DNA of 8,657 nucleotides from an uncultured Halomicronema sp. (GTDB lineage: Bacteria; Cyanobacteriota; Cyanobacteriia; Phormidesmidales; Phormidesmidaceae), in assembly GCA_937897665.1 (NCBI GenBank), contig CALCPB010000521.1, positions 1 through 8,657 of the forward strand, in the 5' to 3' direction. How positions within the stretch are numbered: the stretch's first letter is position 1; every line of letters starts with the position of its first letter. Under the pieces are notes generated by a model. It was not told where the DNA came from, made no database searches, and saw nothing but the letters and a program-made list of their open reading frames with translations. Shown one piece after another: positions 1-5,706 of the stretch. Both the position numbers and the translations under genes were made by a program.

Positions 1-364
1 CGACTTCGCGATCGCCTCGGGGGCACCGTCATGACACTCCGCAGTTCGGTGAGGAGCAAACTATAGGGTGCGTTAGCTGGTACGCGAAGTCCCAGAGTGT
101 TTCGAAGTGTCCTCAGCCAGCGGCAGCTGCCGCAGACACTAAAGTTTGAATCGGTTTCTGCTCGCTGACTCCCGTTAGAGATGGCAGTTCACCAACCTTC
201 CAGACAGTGGAGTGCGATGTCAACGTCTGCTGGCGATCGCCCGCCGATCCACAGTCGCCTTGGCCCACCATGACTAGGACGATCAATGGGTTCGAAGTCT
301 AGAAAGAATGCGGTGATGTTTCAAGCAGCTACCGCAAAAGCCCTTGGCTAGGTGATTTGGGCCG

Positions 365-397
365 GTTGCTCAGGCGCTCTGAGAGCACCTGAGCAAC
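365..397. other. Stable stem-loop, not followed by a T-run
   Basis: GTTGCTCAGG (365-374) is perfectly complementary to CCTGAGCAAC (388-397). Inside it, GCTC (376-379) pairs with GAGC (383-386) around a three-base loop, leaving one C/A mismatch (375/387). No U-tract follows on either strand, so it is not a canonical intrinsic terminator. It could be part of an unannotated small RNA, the 3' end of a transcript from the left, or a repeat-type hairpin. Confidence 0.5.
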
Positions 398-477
398 GAC
401 GATATGCTTATTGCGACTTATTCTGCAACTCATAGGCGAATTAAATATGTAGGCACCACGCCAAAAGGGATTTCGGG

Positions 478-486
478 TGCTAGAAT
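478..486 (+). promoter_or_regulatory. Possible extended -10 promoter for the RRM gene
   Basis: TG, one base, then TAGAAT (TG at 478-479, hexamer at 481-486) matches an extended -10 element. No good -35 hexamer is seen 17 nt upstream, which extended -10 promoters tolerate. Transcription from about 493 would give a leader of about 120 nt before the ATG at 616. Long leaders are known for cold-regulated cyanobacterial rbp genes. The assignment is inference from motif and position. Confidence 0.35.
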
Positions 487-615
487 TTTTGTGAGATTGT
501 TCAGATATCGGTTGCAGCATTTGTTCGAAGTACTAACGGGTTTTCGCGTTTTTTCATTGGCAAACTTCTCTCCGAAATTTCTCTCTCAACACTTCCTAAA
601 TTTTGGAGACAACTT

Positions 616-891
616 ATGTCAATTTACGTAGGCAACTTGTCCTATGACGTTACAGAAGAAGATCTTTCTTCTGTTTTTGCTAAGTATGGTTCGGTGAAGC
701 GCGTTCAGCTTCCCACTGATCGTGAGACGGGCCGTGTGCGCGGCTTCGGTTTTGTCGAGCTAGATAAAGAGTCAGAAGAAGAGGCTGCCATTGAAGCGCT
801 AGATGGCGCTGAGTGGATGGGTCGTGACATGAAAGTCAACAAGGCCAAGCCTCGCGAAAAGAGAAGCAATAGCTTTTCTCGCAACTACTAA
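616..891 (+). CDS. Single-RRM RNA-binding protein (cyanobacterial Rbp family)
   Basis: This 91-residue cytoplasmic protein is a single RNA-recognition motif. RNP2 is seen as IYVGNL (residues 3-8) and RNP1 as RGFGFVEL (42-49), the two strands carrying the aromatic residues that stack on RNA bases. A short basic tail follows (about 78-91, PREKRSNSFSRNY), without the glycine-rich stretch of some relatives. The start is well supported by GGAG at 605-608, 7 nt before the ATG. In cyanobacteria, Rbp proteins are often cold-induced and some help localise photosystem mRNAs to thylakoids; which subgroup this belongs to cannot be told from the sequence. It appears monocistronic, with its own long leader and a strong terminator. 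Confidence 0.95.
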   Translation: MSIYVGNLSYDVTEEDLSSVFAKYGSVKRVQLPTDRETGRVRGFGFVELDKESEEEAAIEALDGAEWMGRDMKVNKAKPREKRSNSFSRNY

Positions 892-915
892 GTCTTAAAT
901 GGCTTCTATTTAGAG

Positions 916-949
916 AGCTGTCATTAAATCAGAATTTATCCTGACAGCT
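916..949 (+). other. Stem-loop in the 3' UTR of the RRM gene
   Basis: AGCTGTCA (916-923) pairs perfectly with TGACAGCT (942-949) around an 18-nt AT-rich loop. It lies between the stop codon and the intrinsic terminator and lacks its own T-run, so it may act as an mRNA-stabilising or processing element, or be incidental. Confidence 0.4.
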
Positions 950-960
950 TAATAAGTTGT

Positions 961-998
961 AAAAACAGGTTTGGACATGATGTTCAAACCTGTTTTTT
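961..998 (+). terminator. Rho-independent terminator after the RRM gene
   Basis: AAAAACAGGTTTG (961-973) pairs with CAAACCTGTTTTT (985-997), and the stem extends inward by about three more pairs (one of them G-U) to a five-base loop. The descending arm ends in a six-T run (993-998). The A-tract and T-tract are symmetric, so it could also work on the minus strand. It insulates the RRM gene from the riboswitch transcript. Confidence 0.9.
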
Positions 999-1079
999 GT
1001 GCGTTTAAACCCTCTGTAAGCAACATTGAATTGAGTAAACAAAGTATGTCTGGGCACAACGCTTTGTGATAGCTTTTGG

Positions 1080-1210
1080 TGACGGTATTGGTTCTAGTGG
1101 AGATCAGCCACTAGAGGAAACGGGGAAAGTGCAGTGAAAATCTGCCGCTGTCCCGCAACTGTGAAGGAGGTGATACCTCCCAGTCAGAATGCCCGCCAAT
1201 CCACCACTGT
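1080..1210 (+). promoter_or_regulatory. Cobalamin (B12) riboswitch
   Basis: This is the adenosylcobalamin/cobalamin aptamer. The diagnostic B12 box is intact at 1144-1165, centred on GCTGTCCCGCAACTGTGA. Upstream is the conserved GGGGAAAGTGCAGTGAAAAT segment (1122-1141). The hairpin GGAGGT-GAT-ACCTCC lies at 1166-1180, followed by CAGTCAGAATGCCCGCC (1181-1197). TTGG near 1088-1091 can close the outer stem with CCAA (1197-1200). An eight-pair hairpin, TCTAGTGG/CCACTAGA, sits at 1093-1115. Such riboswitches usually repress B12 synthesis or cobalt transport genes when B12 is plentiful. The genes downstream on the same strand are DUF1636 and CobW, which fits cobalt handling, but they begin about 650 nt later. 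No intrinsic terminator is obvious immediately downstream, so control of translation is more likely; the exact ends are approximate. Confidence 0.9.
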
Positions 1211-1234
1211 CCTTTATTCGTCTGCGAGGTACGG

Positions 1235-1393
1235 ATGAATCACTGCATCATTTCTAAGGTTGGAATTGGCCCCTCATCGCGCCGATTCAGAGCCACTTTA
1301 TTTGTGAGAACGCTACTGGAATCGCCACCAGAATCGCATTGCATTGAGTTAGGGGCTGGCACCTCGCCTAGTGGAACCGTGCTTTCACACTAA
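1235..1393 (+). CDS. Short ORF directly after the riboswitch (uncertain)
   Basis: The first ATG after the aptamer (1235) follows a purine-rich GAGG (1226-1229) at 5 nt spacing, which is where the riboswitch-controlled start would be expected. The frame gives 52 residues (MNHCIISKVGIG... to ...SGTVLSH) with no recognisable domain and no membrane segment. Some B12-controlled cyanobacterial loci start with a small cobalt-transport protein (CbtB), but this peptide lacks its hydrophobic helix and His/Cys tail. It may be a leader peptide, the start of a decayed gene, or a chance ORF. Confidence 0.25.
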   Translation: MNHCIISKVGIGPSSRRFRATLFVRTLLESPPESHCIELGAGTSPSGTVLSH

Positions 1394-1862
1394 CGCCAGA
1401 AAATTCCGGGACGGCGATTTTACTGATCGGCTAAACCGATTAGCCCCGAGGGCATGTCTGGTGGTCGCCTGAGGGTACAAGCAGCGGCTCGCCTGAGAGC
1501 AAGGCCCGCTCATGCCCTATGGCCTGGGCTTTTGCCATCACCATCACCACTGACGCGCCGCCCCCGCCAGGCGTCAAAGTGACTGCAAGCTGACGCTACT
1601 GCCGTGGGTTTGGATGGGCTGCCAACAACCGTAAAACCCGATCGCAGTGCCCTCTCAGCGAGCCCCACAATCGGACACCCATAGTGCCTAGAGGATTGAT
1701 CTAGGTGTCGATCGCCCCCGCGTTCAATTGTGGATTTAGCGAACCAACTGCCTGCCCGAGACTGTTTCACCGCTCTTTGGCCCGTCTCTGAGCGGCTAGC
1801 GCTGGCCGCTCTTCAGGCTGGCACCACCATTTGCCCAATTAAAATCAGCCGCGAAATTAACA
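1394..1862. other. Gap between riboswitch and DUF1636 with no recognisable gene
   Basis: Translating the three forward frames, and reading the one long reverse-strand ORF here (1770 to 1510), finds no family resemblance. Inverted repeats are present: CCTAGA (1687-1692) with TCTAGG (1700-1705), nested in GACACC (1674-1679) with GGTGTC (1704-1709), and GAGCGGC (1790-1796) with GCCGCTC (1805-1811). A 13-codon ORF ending in five histidines lies at 1512-1553. The stretch could be a long leader or the remains of a lost gene of the cobalt locus; neither is proven. Confidence 0.5.
1512..1553 (+). other. Micro-ORF MPYGLGFCHHHHH with overlapping alternative hairpins
   Basis: ATG at 1512 reads 13 codons ending Cys-His5 and then TGA. 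A weak AAGG lies 8 nt upstream. The TGA is the start of TGACGC (1551-1556), which can pair with GCGTCA (1571-1576); that same GCGTCA can instead pair with a second TGACGC (1591-1596). The two hairpins exclude each other, as in attenuators that follow leader peptides. The stems are only six pairs and no T-run follows, so translation and function are conjecture. Confidence 0.2.
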
Positions 1863-2246
1863 ATGAACCAAACCACACTTTTTGTCTGTGCTCTCTGTCG
1901 TTTCTCCCCGACCGAAAAATCGCGGCAGGGGGTGTCTGGCGGCGAGTATCTGATTGCTCAGTTACGCACCCAACTCGCAGCCCACAACCTATCGAATGCC
2001 GTGCAGCTTGAGCCCCTGCGCTGTATGGCCGCGTGCAGCCAGCCCTGCAACGTTTCGTTGGCGGCCCCTGGCAAGCTTACCTACATTCTCAGTGGTGTGG
2101 CTGCCGCCGAAGATGCCGCCACCGTGGCTGAGTTTTGTGCGCAGTACAGCGATAGCCACGATGGCCGGGTGCCCTACCGCGATCGCGCTGCTGCCATTCG
2201 TCAAGCCACGGCCTTTGTTTTGCCACCACTACCCGTCAAGGCTTAA
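1863..2246 (+). CDS. DUF1636 family predicted metal-binding protein
   Basis: This 127-residue soluble protein belongs to the DUF1636 family, small cysteine-rich proteins repeatedly found beside CobW and cobalt or B12 genes in cyanobacteria and proteobacteria. The sequence shows an N-terminal Cys-x2-Cys (C9, C12 in FVCALCRFSPT) and a central Cys-x3-Cys-x3-Cys (C54, C58, C62 in RCMAACSQPCNVSL), then LTYIL and a further Cys (C92). The cysteine layout resembles thioredoxin-like [2Fe-2S] ferredoxins, so metal or cluster binding is inferred, not shown. The ATG has no clear Shine-Dalgarno. CobW lies 47-62 nt downstream on the same strand, probably in one transcript under the B12 riboswitch. Confidence 0.85.
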   Translation: MNQTTLFVCALCRFSPTEKSRQGVSGGEYLIAQLRTQLAAHNLSNAVQLEPLRCMAACSQPCNVSLAAPGKLTYILSGVAAAEDAATVAEFCAQYSDSHDGRVPYRDRAAAIRQATAFVLPPLPVKA

Positions 2247-2278
2247 TTTCTGCGTTTGATTCATGATCCCCTCATTTT

Positions 2279-2282
2279 GGAG
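2279..2282 (+). promoter_or_regulatory. Shine-Dalgarno placing the ancestral CobW start at GTG 2294
   Basis: GGAG here is 11 nt before GTG 2294-2296 but 26 nt before the GTG at 2309 that opens the intact frame. From 2294 the frame reads Val/Met-His-stop(TAA 2300-2302)-Ile-Pro-Val-Ser-Val-Ile-Thr-Gly. Family members commonly begin M-H-K-I-P-V. The ribosome site therefore points to a start whose third codon is now a stop. Confidence 0.6.
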
Positions 2283-2308
2283 ACCTTCTTACCGTGCATT
2301 AAATTCCG

Positions 2309-3337
2309 GTGTCGGTGATTACTGGCCTTTTAGGGTCTTGCAATTCGTCCCTCGTGCGCCATCTGCTGCAAAATCGTCAGGGCCGGCGGGTGGCTGTTTT
2401 AGTGAATGAATTTGGCGAAGTCGGCATTGATGGCGAGCTGTTGAAGTCTTGTCAGGTCTGTGATGACGAAGCAGCGGAAAGCGCTGTCGATACTAACATC
2501 GTGGAACTGGCCAACGGTTGCCTCTGCTGTACGGTGCAGGAGGAATTTTTGCCCACGATGCAGGCTTTGCTCCAGCGCCGCGAAGATATTGACTGCATCG
2601 TGATTGAAACGTCGGGCTTAGCCCTGCCCAAACCACTGGTGCAAGCCTTTCGCTGGCCCGAAATTCGCACGGGGGCCACGGTCGATGGCATCGTTACCGT
2701 GGTTGATGGCGAAGCGCTGGTGCAAGGACAGGTGGTCGGTGATCTGGCCGCCTTGACTGCCCAGCGCCTGGCCGACGATAGCCTAGAGCATGAAACCCCG
2801 ATCGCAGAACTGTTTGAAGAGCAGCTTGCCTGTGCTGATATGGTGCTGCTGACCAAAACCGACGTGATTGATCGTGAGGAGCGCGATCGCGTGCAGCAGT
2901 GGTTAGCCAGTCAGGCTCCAGCTGGTGTCAAGGTGCTGCCGTGCCACCAAGGGGAAGTCAATCCTGATGTGCTGCTGGGGTTTAACGCAGCGGTCGAAGA
3001 CGACCTCGACAATCGCCATAGTCATCACGACCACGAAGCCGAGCATGAGCACGATGACGACATCAACTCGGTCTGCTTAGAGCTGTCCCAAGAGTTTGCG
3101 CCAGAACTGTTAATCGATCGCCTACAAGCACTGGTACAAGCGCAGACGATCTATCGCATTAAGGGCTTTGTCGCAGTGCCGAACAAGGCGATGCGACTGG
3201 TGTTGCAAGGAGTGGGGCAGCGGTTCGACAAATTTTATGACCGCCCCTGGCGAGCGACAGAATCGCGAGCCACTCGCCTGGTCTTCATCGGTCATCGTCT
3301 GGAAGCCGAGACCTTGACCAAGGCCATTGCCGGGTAA
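2309..3337 (+). CDS. cobW: CobW/COG0523 family GTPase with a defective P-loop
   Basis: CobW proteins are cytoplasmic G3E GTPases that deliver metal (Co(II) for B12 synthesis, or Zn(II) in relatives). From GTG 2309 there are 342 residues, about the family length. Visible motifs: NEFGEVGIDGELL (33-45), the metal-binding GCLCC (70-74), ETSG (100-103), TKTD in place of NKxD (182-185), a His/Asp-rich loop (237-251) and a complete C-terminal CobW_C domain with FVAVPNKAMRLVLQGVGQRF (287-306). The Walker A loop reads GLLGSCNSS (6-14), where GFLGSGKTT/S is expected: the invariant lysine is Asn12 and the glycine before it is Cys11. A TAA at 2300-2302 also cuts off the probable true start at 2294. The rest shows no decay. 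Nucleotide binding should be lost if the sequence is right; base error is an alternative. The B12 riboswitch upstream favours cobalt as the metal. Confidence 0.85.
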   Translation: MSVITGLLGSCNSSLVRHLLQNRQGRRVAVLVNEFGEVGIDGELLKSCQVCDDEAAESAVDTNIVELANGCLCCTVQEEFLPTMQALLQRREDIDCIVIETSGLALPKPLVQAFRWPEIRTGATVDGIVTVVDGEALVQGQVVGDLAALTAQRLADDSLEHETPIAELFEEQLACADMVLLTKTDVIDREERDRVQQWLASQAPAGVKVLPCHQGEVNPDVLLGFNAAVEDDLDNRHSHHDHEAEHEHDDDINSVCLELSQEFAPELLIDRLQALVQAQTIYRIKGFVAVPNKAMRLVLQGVGQRFDKFYDRPWRATESRATRLVFIGHRLEAETLTKAIAG

Positions 3338-3343
3338 GGGAAC

Positions 3344-3368
3344 GGGGGGTTGGCACTGCCAACCCCCC
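3344..3368. terminator. Perfect palindromic hairpin, likely bidirectional terminator
   Basis: GGGGGGTTGGCA (3344-3355) and TGCCAACCCCCC (3357-3368) are perfect reverse complements about a single base, giving a stem of about 10-11 pairs after the loop opens. It begins 6 nt after the CobW stop and lies 45 nt beyond the stop of the convergent VOC gene, so it can end both transcripts. The T-run is poor on both strands. Confidence 0.7.
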
Positions 3369-3413
3369 ACTAAAAATGTTGCTGGTCTCAGCCGTAATTT
3401 GAGCGCTGCCCCT

Positions 3414-4193
3414 TTATGAGGCAGTCATTTCAAAGAGGTACGAGTGAGCGCCGGTAGGGTCTTCAATCATGGCGAAAAAGCCCGTCTCTGGAATGGCGGT
3501 TTTAGGCACCACAATTTTGCCGCCGAGTGCCTTAGCCTTATCAGCCCACTCGCCCACTGACGGCACCGCAAAATAGGTCAGCCAGTGGGGCGGCATCTGA
3601 GGCACATCGGGGGGACGCTTGAGCAAACCGCCGACCTGCACACCGTTGCTTTCAAAACTGATATATTCCGTGCCGTTCATCGCCATGGGGGCGGCAAACT
3701 GCCAGCCCAACAGCTCCGAGTAGAACTGCAGCAGAGGGGCTGGATCGTCAACCATCAGCTCCATCCAACAGATTTCACCGAGGCCGTTGCCGATCATATT
3801 CATGGCCTCCTCGTCTTGGGCCGGTGTGAATAGGTGAAAGGTCGCTCCGGCAGGGTCACCGATGACCGCAGTGCGGCCGATCGCCGGAATGTCAAAGGCG
3901 GGGACGCAGACGCTGCCCCCTAATTCCTTAGCGCGATCGCAGGCTTTATCCACATCCTCTACGACCACATAAGTCATCCAGTGACTAGGGCCAGGAAAAT
4001 CCGCCTCTAATGGCACCGGATGGGCAAAACCACCGCTGTCTGTGGCATAAAAGTCCGATGGTCCATGCCCAGGGATGTCCATCTTATCTAGCTTCCAACC
4101 AAAGAGCTGCTGATAAAAGGCCGTGGCCTGCTCAACATCTTTGGTCATCAAACTCCACCAGCAAAAACTGCCTATTTGATCCTTAAGAGCCAT
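3414..4193 (-). CDS. Two-domain VOC (glyoxalase/bleomycin-resistance fold) protein
   Basis: This 259-residue cytoplasmic protein has two tandem vicinal-oxygen-chelate domains, about residues 8-124 and 137-255. The duplication is plain: FCWWSL against ICWMEL, PSHWMTYVVVEDVDKA against PPHWLTYFAVPSVGEW, and GDPAGATFHLF against EDPTGAHSYLF. The family binds a divalent metal and acts on varied small molecules; many two-domain members are known only as putative hydroxylase or Cfp30B-like proteins, so the substrate is unknown. The start is placed at 4193, not at an in-frame ATG 11 codons upstream (4226), because GGAGG (4202-4206) lies 8 nt before it and homology begins there. It is the last of three minus-strand genes, 270 nt after the MoaD-like gene, so it may have its own promoter. 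Confidence 0.9.
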   Translation of the reverse strand: MALKDQIGSFCWWSLMTKDVEQATAFYQQLFGWKLDKMDIPGHGPSDFYATDSGGFAHPVPLEADFPGPSHWMTYVVVEDVDKACDRAKELGGSVCVPAFDIPAIGRTAVIGDPAGATFHLFTPAQDEEAMNMIGNGLGEICWMELMVDDPAPLLQFYSELLGWQFAAPMAMNGTEYISFESNGVQVGGLLKRPPDVPQMPPHWLTYFAVPSVGEWADKAKALGGKIVVPKTAIPETGFFAMIEDPTGAHSYLFEMTAS

Positions 4194-4201
4194 GAGGTTG
4201 C

Positions 4202-4206
4202 CCTCC
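4202..4206 (-). promoter_or_regulatory. Shine-Dalgarno of the VOC gene
   Basis: On the minus strand GGAGG stands 8 nt before ATG 4193-4191. It decides this start over the upstream ATG at 4226. Confidence 0.75.
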
Positions 4207-4463
4207 AATAACGTCTTGTAGGACAATCGTACTATGCGAAAACAGCAGCGTCTAGATCATTAAGGCTTCTTACCAATCCGCTATCGGCTCAGCGTCATCC
4301 GCAACCTAGCCACACCATTGAACACTGCTGAAACCCTTGCCCATGGCTGAATTTGGATTACCTGAGCAATCCTATTCTCCGAAAATCAGCCTACGCTTGT
4401 TCTCCCTTTACCGGCTACCCGCTACTCCCCAACCCCAGAATTGATAACCAGTCAAGAAACGTC

Positions 4464-4718
4464 TCAGCCGCCGCTGACGGGGGGGATCAACACCACTTCG
4501 TCACCCGATTGCAGCGGCGTATCGGCTGCCACAAACTGCAGGTTGACGCCAAAGCGGGTGACATCGCGCCAGCGCTCTAGTTCTGGATGTTCGGCCAAGA
4601 GGCGATCGCACACCGCAGCAACCGTCGCGCCCTCGGGCAGTTGCAGGGTCAGCTCGGGCACACCGTAGGCTTCTTGGTAGGCGGCGAAAAGTTTGACGGT
4701 GATGGCAAGGGGAGACAT
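4464..4718 (-). CDS. moaD: MoaD/ThiS family sulfur-carrier protein
   Basis: This 84-residue protein has the beta-grasp ubiquitin-like fold of MoaD/ThiS. It starts ITVKLFAAYQE, has the mid-domain LPEGATVAAVCDRLLAEHPEL, and ends DEVVLIPPVSGG with the terminal Gly-Gly that is adenylated by MoeB-type enzymes and thiocarboxylated. MoaD is the small subunit of molybdopterin synthase, supplying sulfur to the molybdenum cofactor; the DEVVLIPPVSGG tail favours MoaD over ThiS. No partner gene (moaE, moeB) is in the window. The start at 4718 matches the domain. No Shine-Dalgarno is visible, because a purine-rich (+ strand) tract lies directly upstream and makes the mRNA leader pyrimidine-rich. The frame stays open 35 codons further up through that tract, giving a Ser/Pro-rich sequence that is probably not translated. 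Confidence 0.85.
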   Translation of the reverse strand: MSPLAITVKLFAAYQEAYGVPELTLQLPEGATVAAVCDRLLAEHPELERWRDVTRFGVNLQFVAADTPLQSGDEVVLIPPVSGG

Positions 4719-4810
4719 GGGGGAAGGAGTGGAGGGTGAAGGAGTAGAGAGCTGGAGGGGCAGGGGAGCGGGGGGCAAGAAAATGGAGAGGGAGGGTAGG
4801 GAGTAGAAAG
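4719..4810. repeat. Polypurine/polypyrimidine tract with GGAG/GGGAGTAG units
   Basis: About 92 nt are nearly all purine on the plus strand, built of irregular repeats such as GGAGTGGAGGG, GGAGTAGAG, GGAGAGGGAGGG and GGGAGTAG (4799-4806). It lies between the antiporter and moaD, against the moaD start. Similar degenerate short tandem repeats are common between genes in filamentous cyanobacteria. A related CTACTCCC (4422-4429) on the other side of moaD is the reverse complement of GGGAGTAG. Mirror-type purine tracts can form triplex DNA. Confidence 0.65.
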
Positions 4811-4881
4811 TACCCTGCGGCAAGGGTAACGTCCTAGGGAATGCAAAGTTGGGTGGAGGGCGATCGCCGCTCGTGGTAGCG

Positions 4882-5697
4882 CTATCCCAGCACGGGACGG
4901 AAATAAAACGCTAGGCCCAAAATAGCGTAGGTCGCCAGGAGCAAGGTGCCTTCTAGCCAGTTGGAACGACCATCAGAACTGATCGAGTTAGTAATGAGCA
5001 CGGCCACGGCCACGGCGACGAGTTCGAGTTCGTCAAAGTTGAGATCCATCGGCTTGTCAAGCAGCCAGCCTGCCAGCACCAAAATCGGCGCGACAAACAG
5101 GGCGATTTGCAGGCTTGAGCCCACCGCCACCGAGACGGAAAGCTCCATTTTATTTTTCATGGCGACGGTCACAGCAGTGGCATGTTCAGCCGCGTTGCCA
5201 ATGATGGGCAGCAAAATCACCCCAGTAAAGAGCGGTGACAGTCCCAGTTGGTCGGTAGCGGGCTCCAGAGCATTCACCAGCAGTTCTGATTCGGCGGCGA
5301 CAATAAGGGTCGCCCCCACTAGCACCGCGATCCACAGCTTGAGGTTAGGCAGGTGAGCGGCTTCGACCGATTCAGCCGCTGGTGAATTGGCGTCCGGTGG
5401 GACGGCGATCGCGATCGCCGCATCGCTGTCAGCAAACTCAGCGGTGCCAGCGTCGTAGAGGTAGGTGTGAGTTTTCATTGAAAACAGCAGCGTCAGGCCG
5501 TAAACGCCGATCAGCACGATCGCCACGGCATCGGAGAGGTGTTGTAAAGTGCCTGCCGCCACCCTCGTATCAGGGGCAAAACCGACGGCAGTCGGCAGCA
5601 AAATGGCCACAACAGCCAGATTCATCGCCGAAGCATTAACCCGAGCCATCACCGGTTGAAAGCTCTGCTCTTTATATTTAATCCCGCCCAGCAGCAT
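4882..5697 (-). CDS. C-terminal fragment of the CAX antiporter (271 aa)
   Basis: The ATG at 5697 lies 9 nt after the TAG, in the same frame. AGGGG, partly made of the stop codon itself, stands 6 nt before it, so reinitiation is possible. The piece begins MLLGGIKYKEQSFQP. It holds several membrane segments, an acidic loop (about 82-115) and the second alpha repeat (159-176), and ends normally at TAG 4884-4882. The MoaD-like gene begins 163 nt later on the same strand. Confidence 0.6.
   Translation of the reverse strand: MLLGGIKYKEQSFQPVMARVNASAMNLAVVAILLPTAVGFAPDTRVAAGTLQHLSDAVAIVLIGVYGLTLLFSMKTHTYLYDAGTAEFADSDAAIAIAVPPDANSPAAESVEAAHLPNLKLWIAVLVGATLIVAAESELLVNALEPATDQLGLSPLFTGVILLPIIGNAAEHATAVTVAMKNKMELSVSVAVGSSLQIALFVAPILVLAGWLLDKPMDLNFDELELVAVAVAVLITNSISSDGRSNWLEGTLLLATYAILGLAFYFRPVLG
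5405..5418. repeat. Two overlapping HIP1 octamers
   Basis: GCGATCGCGATCGC contains two GCGATCGC copies sharing two bases, inside the acidic-loop region of the antiporter. HIP1 is strongly over-represented in many cyanobacterial genomes and here marks the source lineage. Confidence 0.85.
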
Positions 5698-5706
5698 CGA
5701 GATCCC

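Larger units (their letters stand above)
1..615. other. Non-coding region upstream of the RRM gene
   Basis: No reading frame here has a recognisable protein or a convincing start. A HIP1 site lies at 8-15 and another at 233-240. Several inverted repeats are visible: AGTGTC (106-111) with GACACT (135-140), enclosing the palindrome CGGCAGCTGCCG (121-132), and a strong stem-loop at 365-397 listed separately. The right-hand part (about 478-615) is AT-richer and probably holds the promoter and a leader of about 120 nt for the downstream RRM gene. The region could also encode a small RNA, but no known RNA family was recognised. Confidence 0.6.

Noticed and set aside
280..304. GGGTTCGAAGTC resembling a tRNA T-arm
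   Set aside because: The flanking stem pairs poorly and no anticodon arm, D-arm or acceptor stem can be built around it.
1026..1075. TTGAAT and TTGAGT as -35 elements for the riboswitch transcript
   Set aside because: No -10 hexamer at acceptable spacing could be found, so the promoter was not placed.
1536..1553. CATCACCATCACCAC plus TGA as a cloning-vector His-tag
   Set aside because: The flanks show no vector or linker sequence and the surrounding DNA reads as native cyanobacterial; kept only as a natural micro-ORF.
1510..1770. 86-codon reverse-strand ORF in the gap
   Set aside because: It has low-complexity composition, no recognisable domain and no ribosome site, and is probably a chance opening in GC-rich sequence.
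4194..4226. Upstream ATG of the VOC gene at 4226
   Set aside because: The ATG at 4193 has GGAGG at ideal spacing, and the VOC domain begins there.
4719..4823. 35-codon N-terminal extension of the MoaD-like protein
   Set aside because: It is Ser/Pro-rich only because it reads through a pyrimidine tract; the domain begins at the ATG at 4718.
4946..5639. Plus-strand ORFs opposite the antiporter
   Set aside because: They are shadows of the antiporter frame with Ser/Arg-rich composition and no domain.
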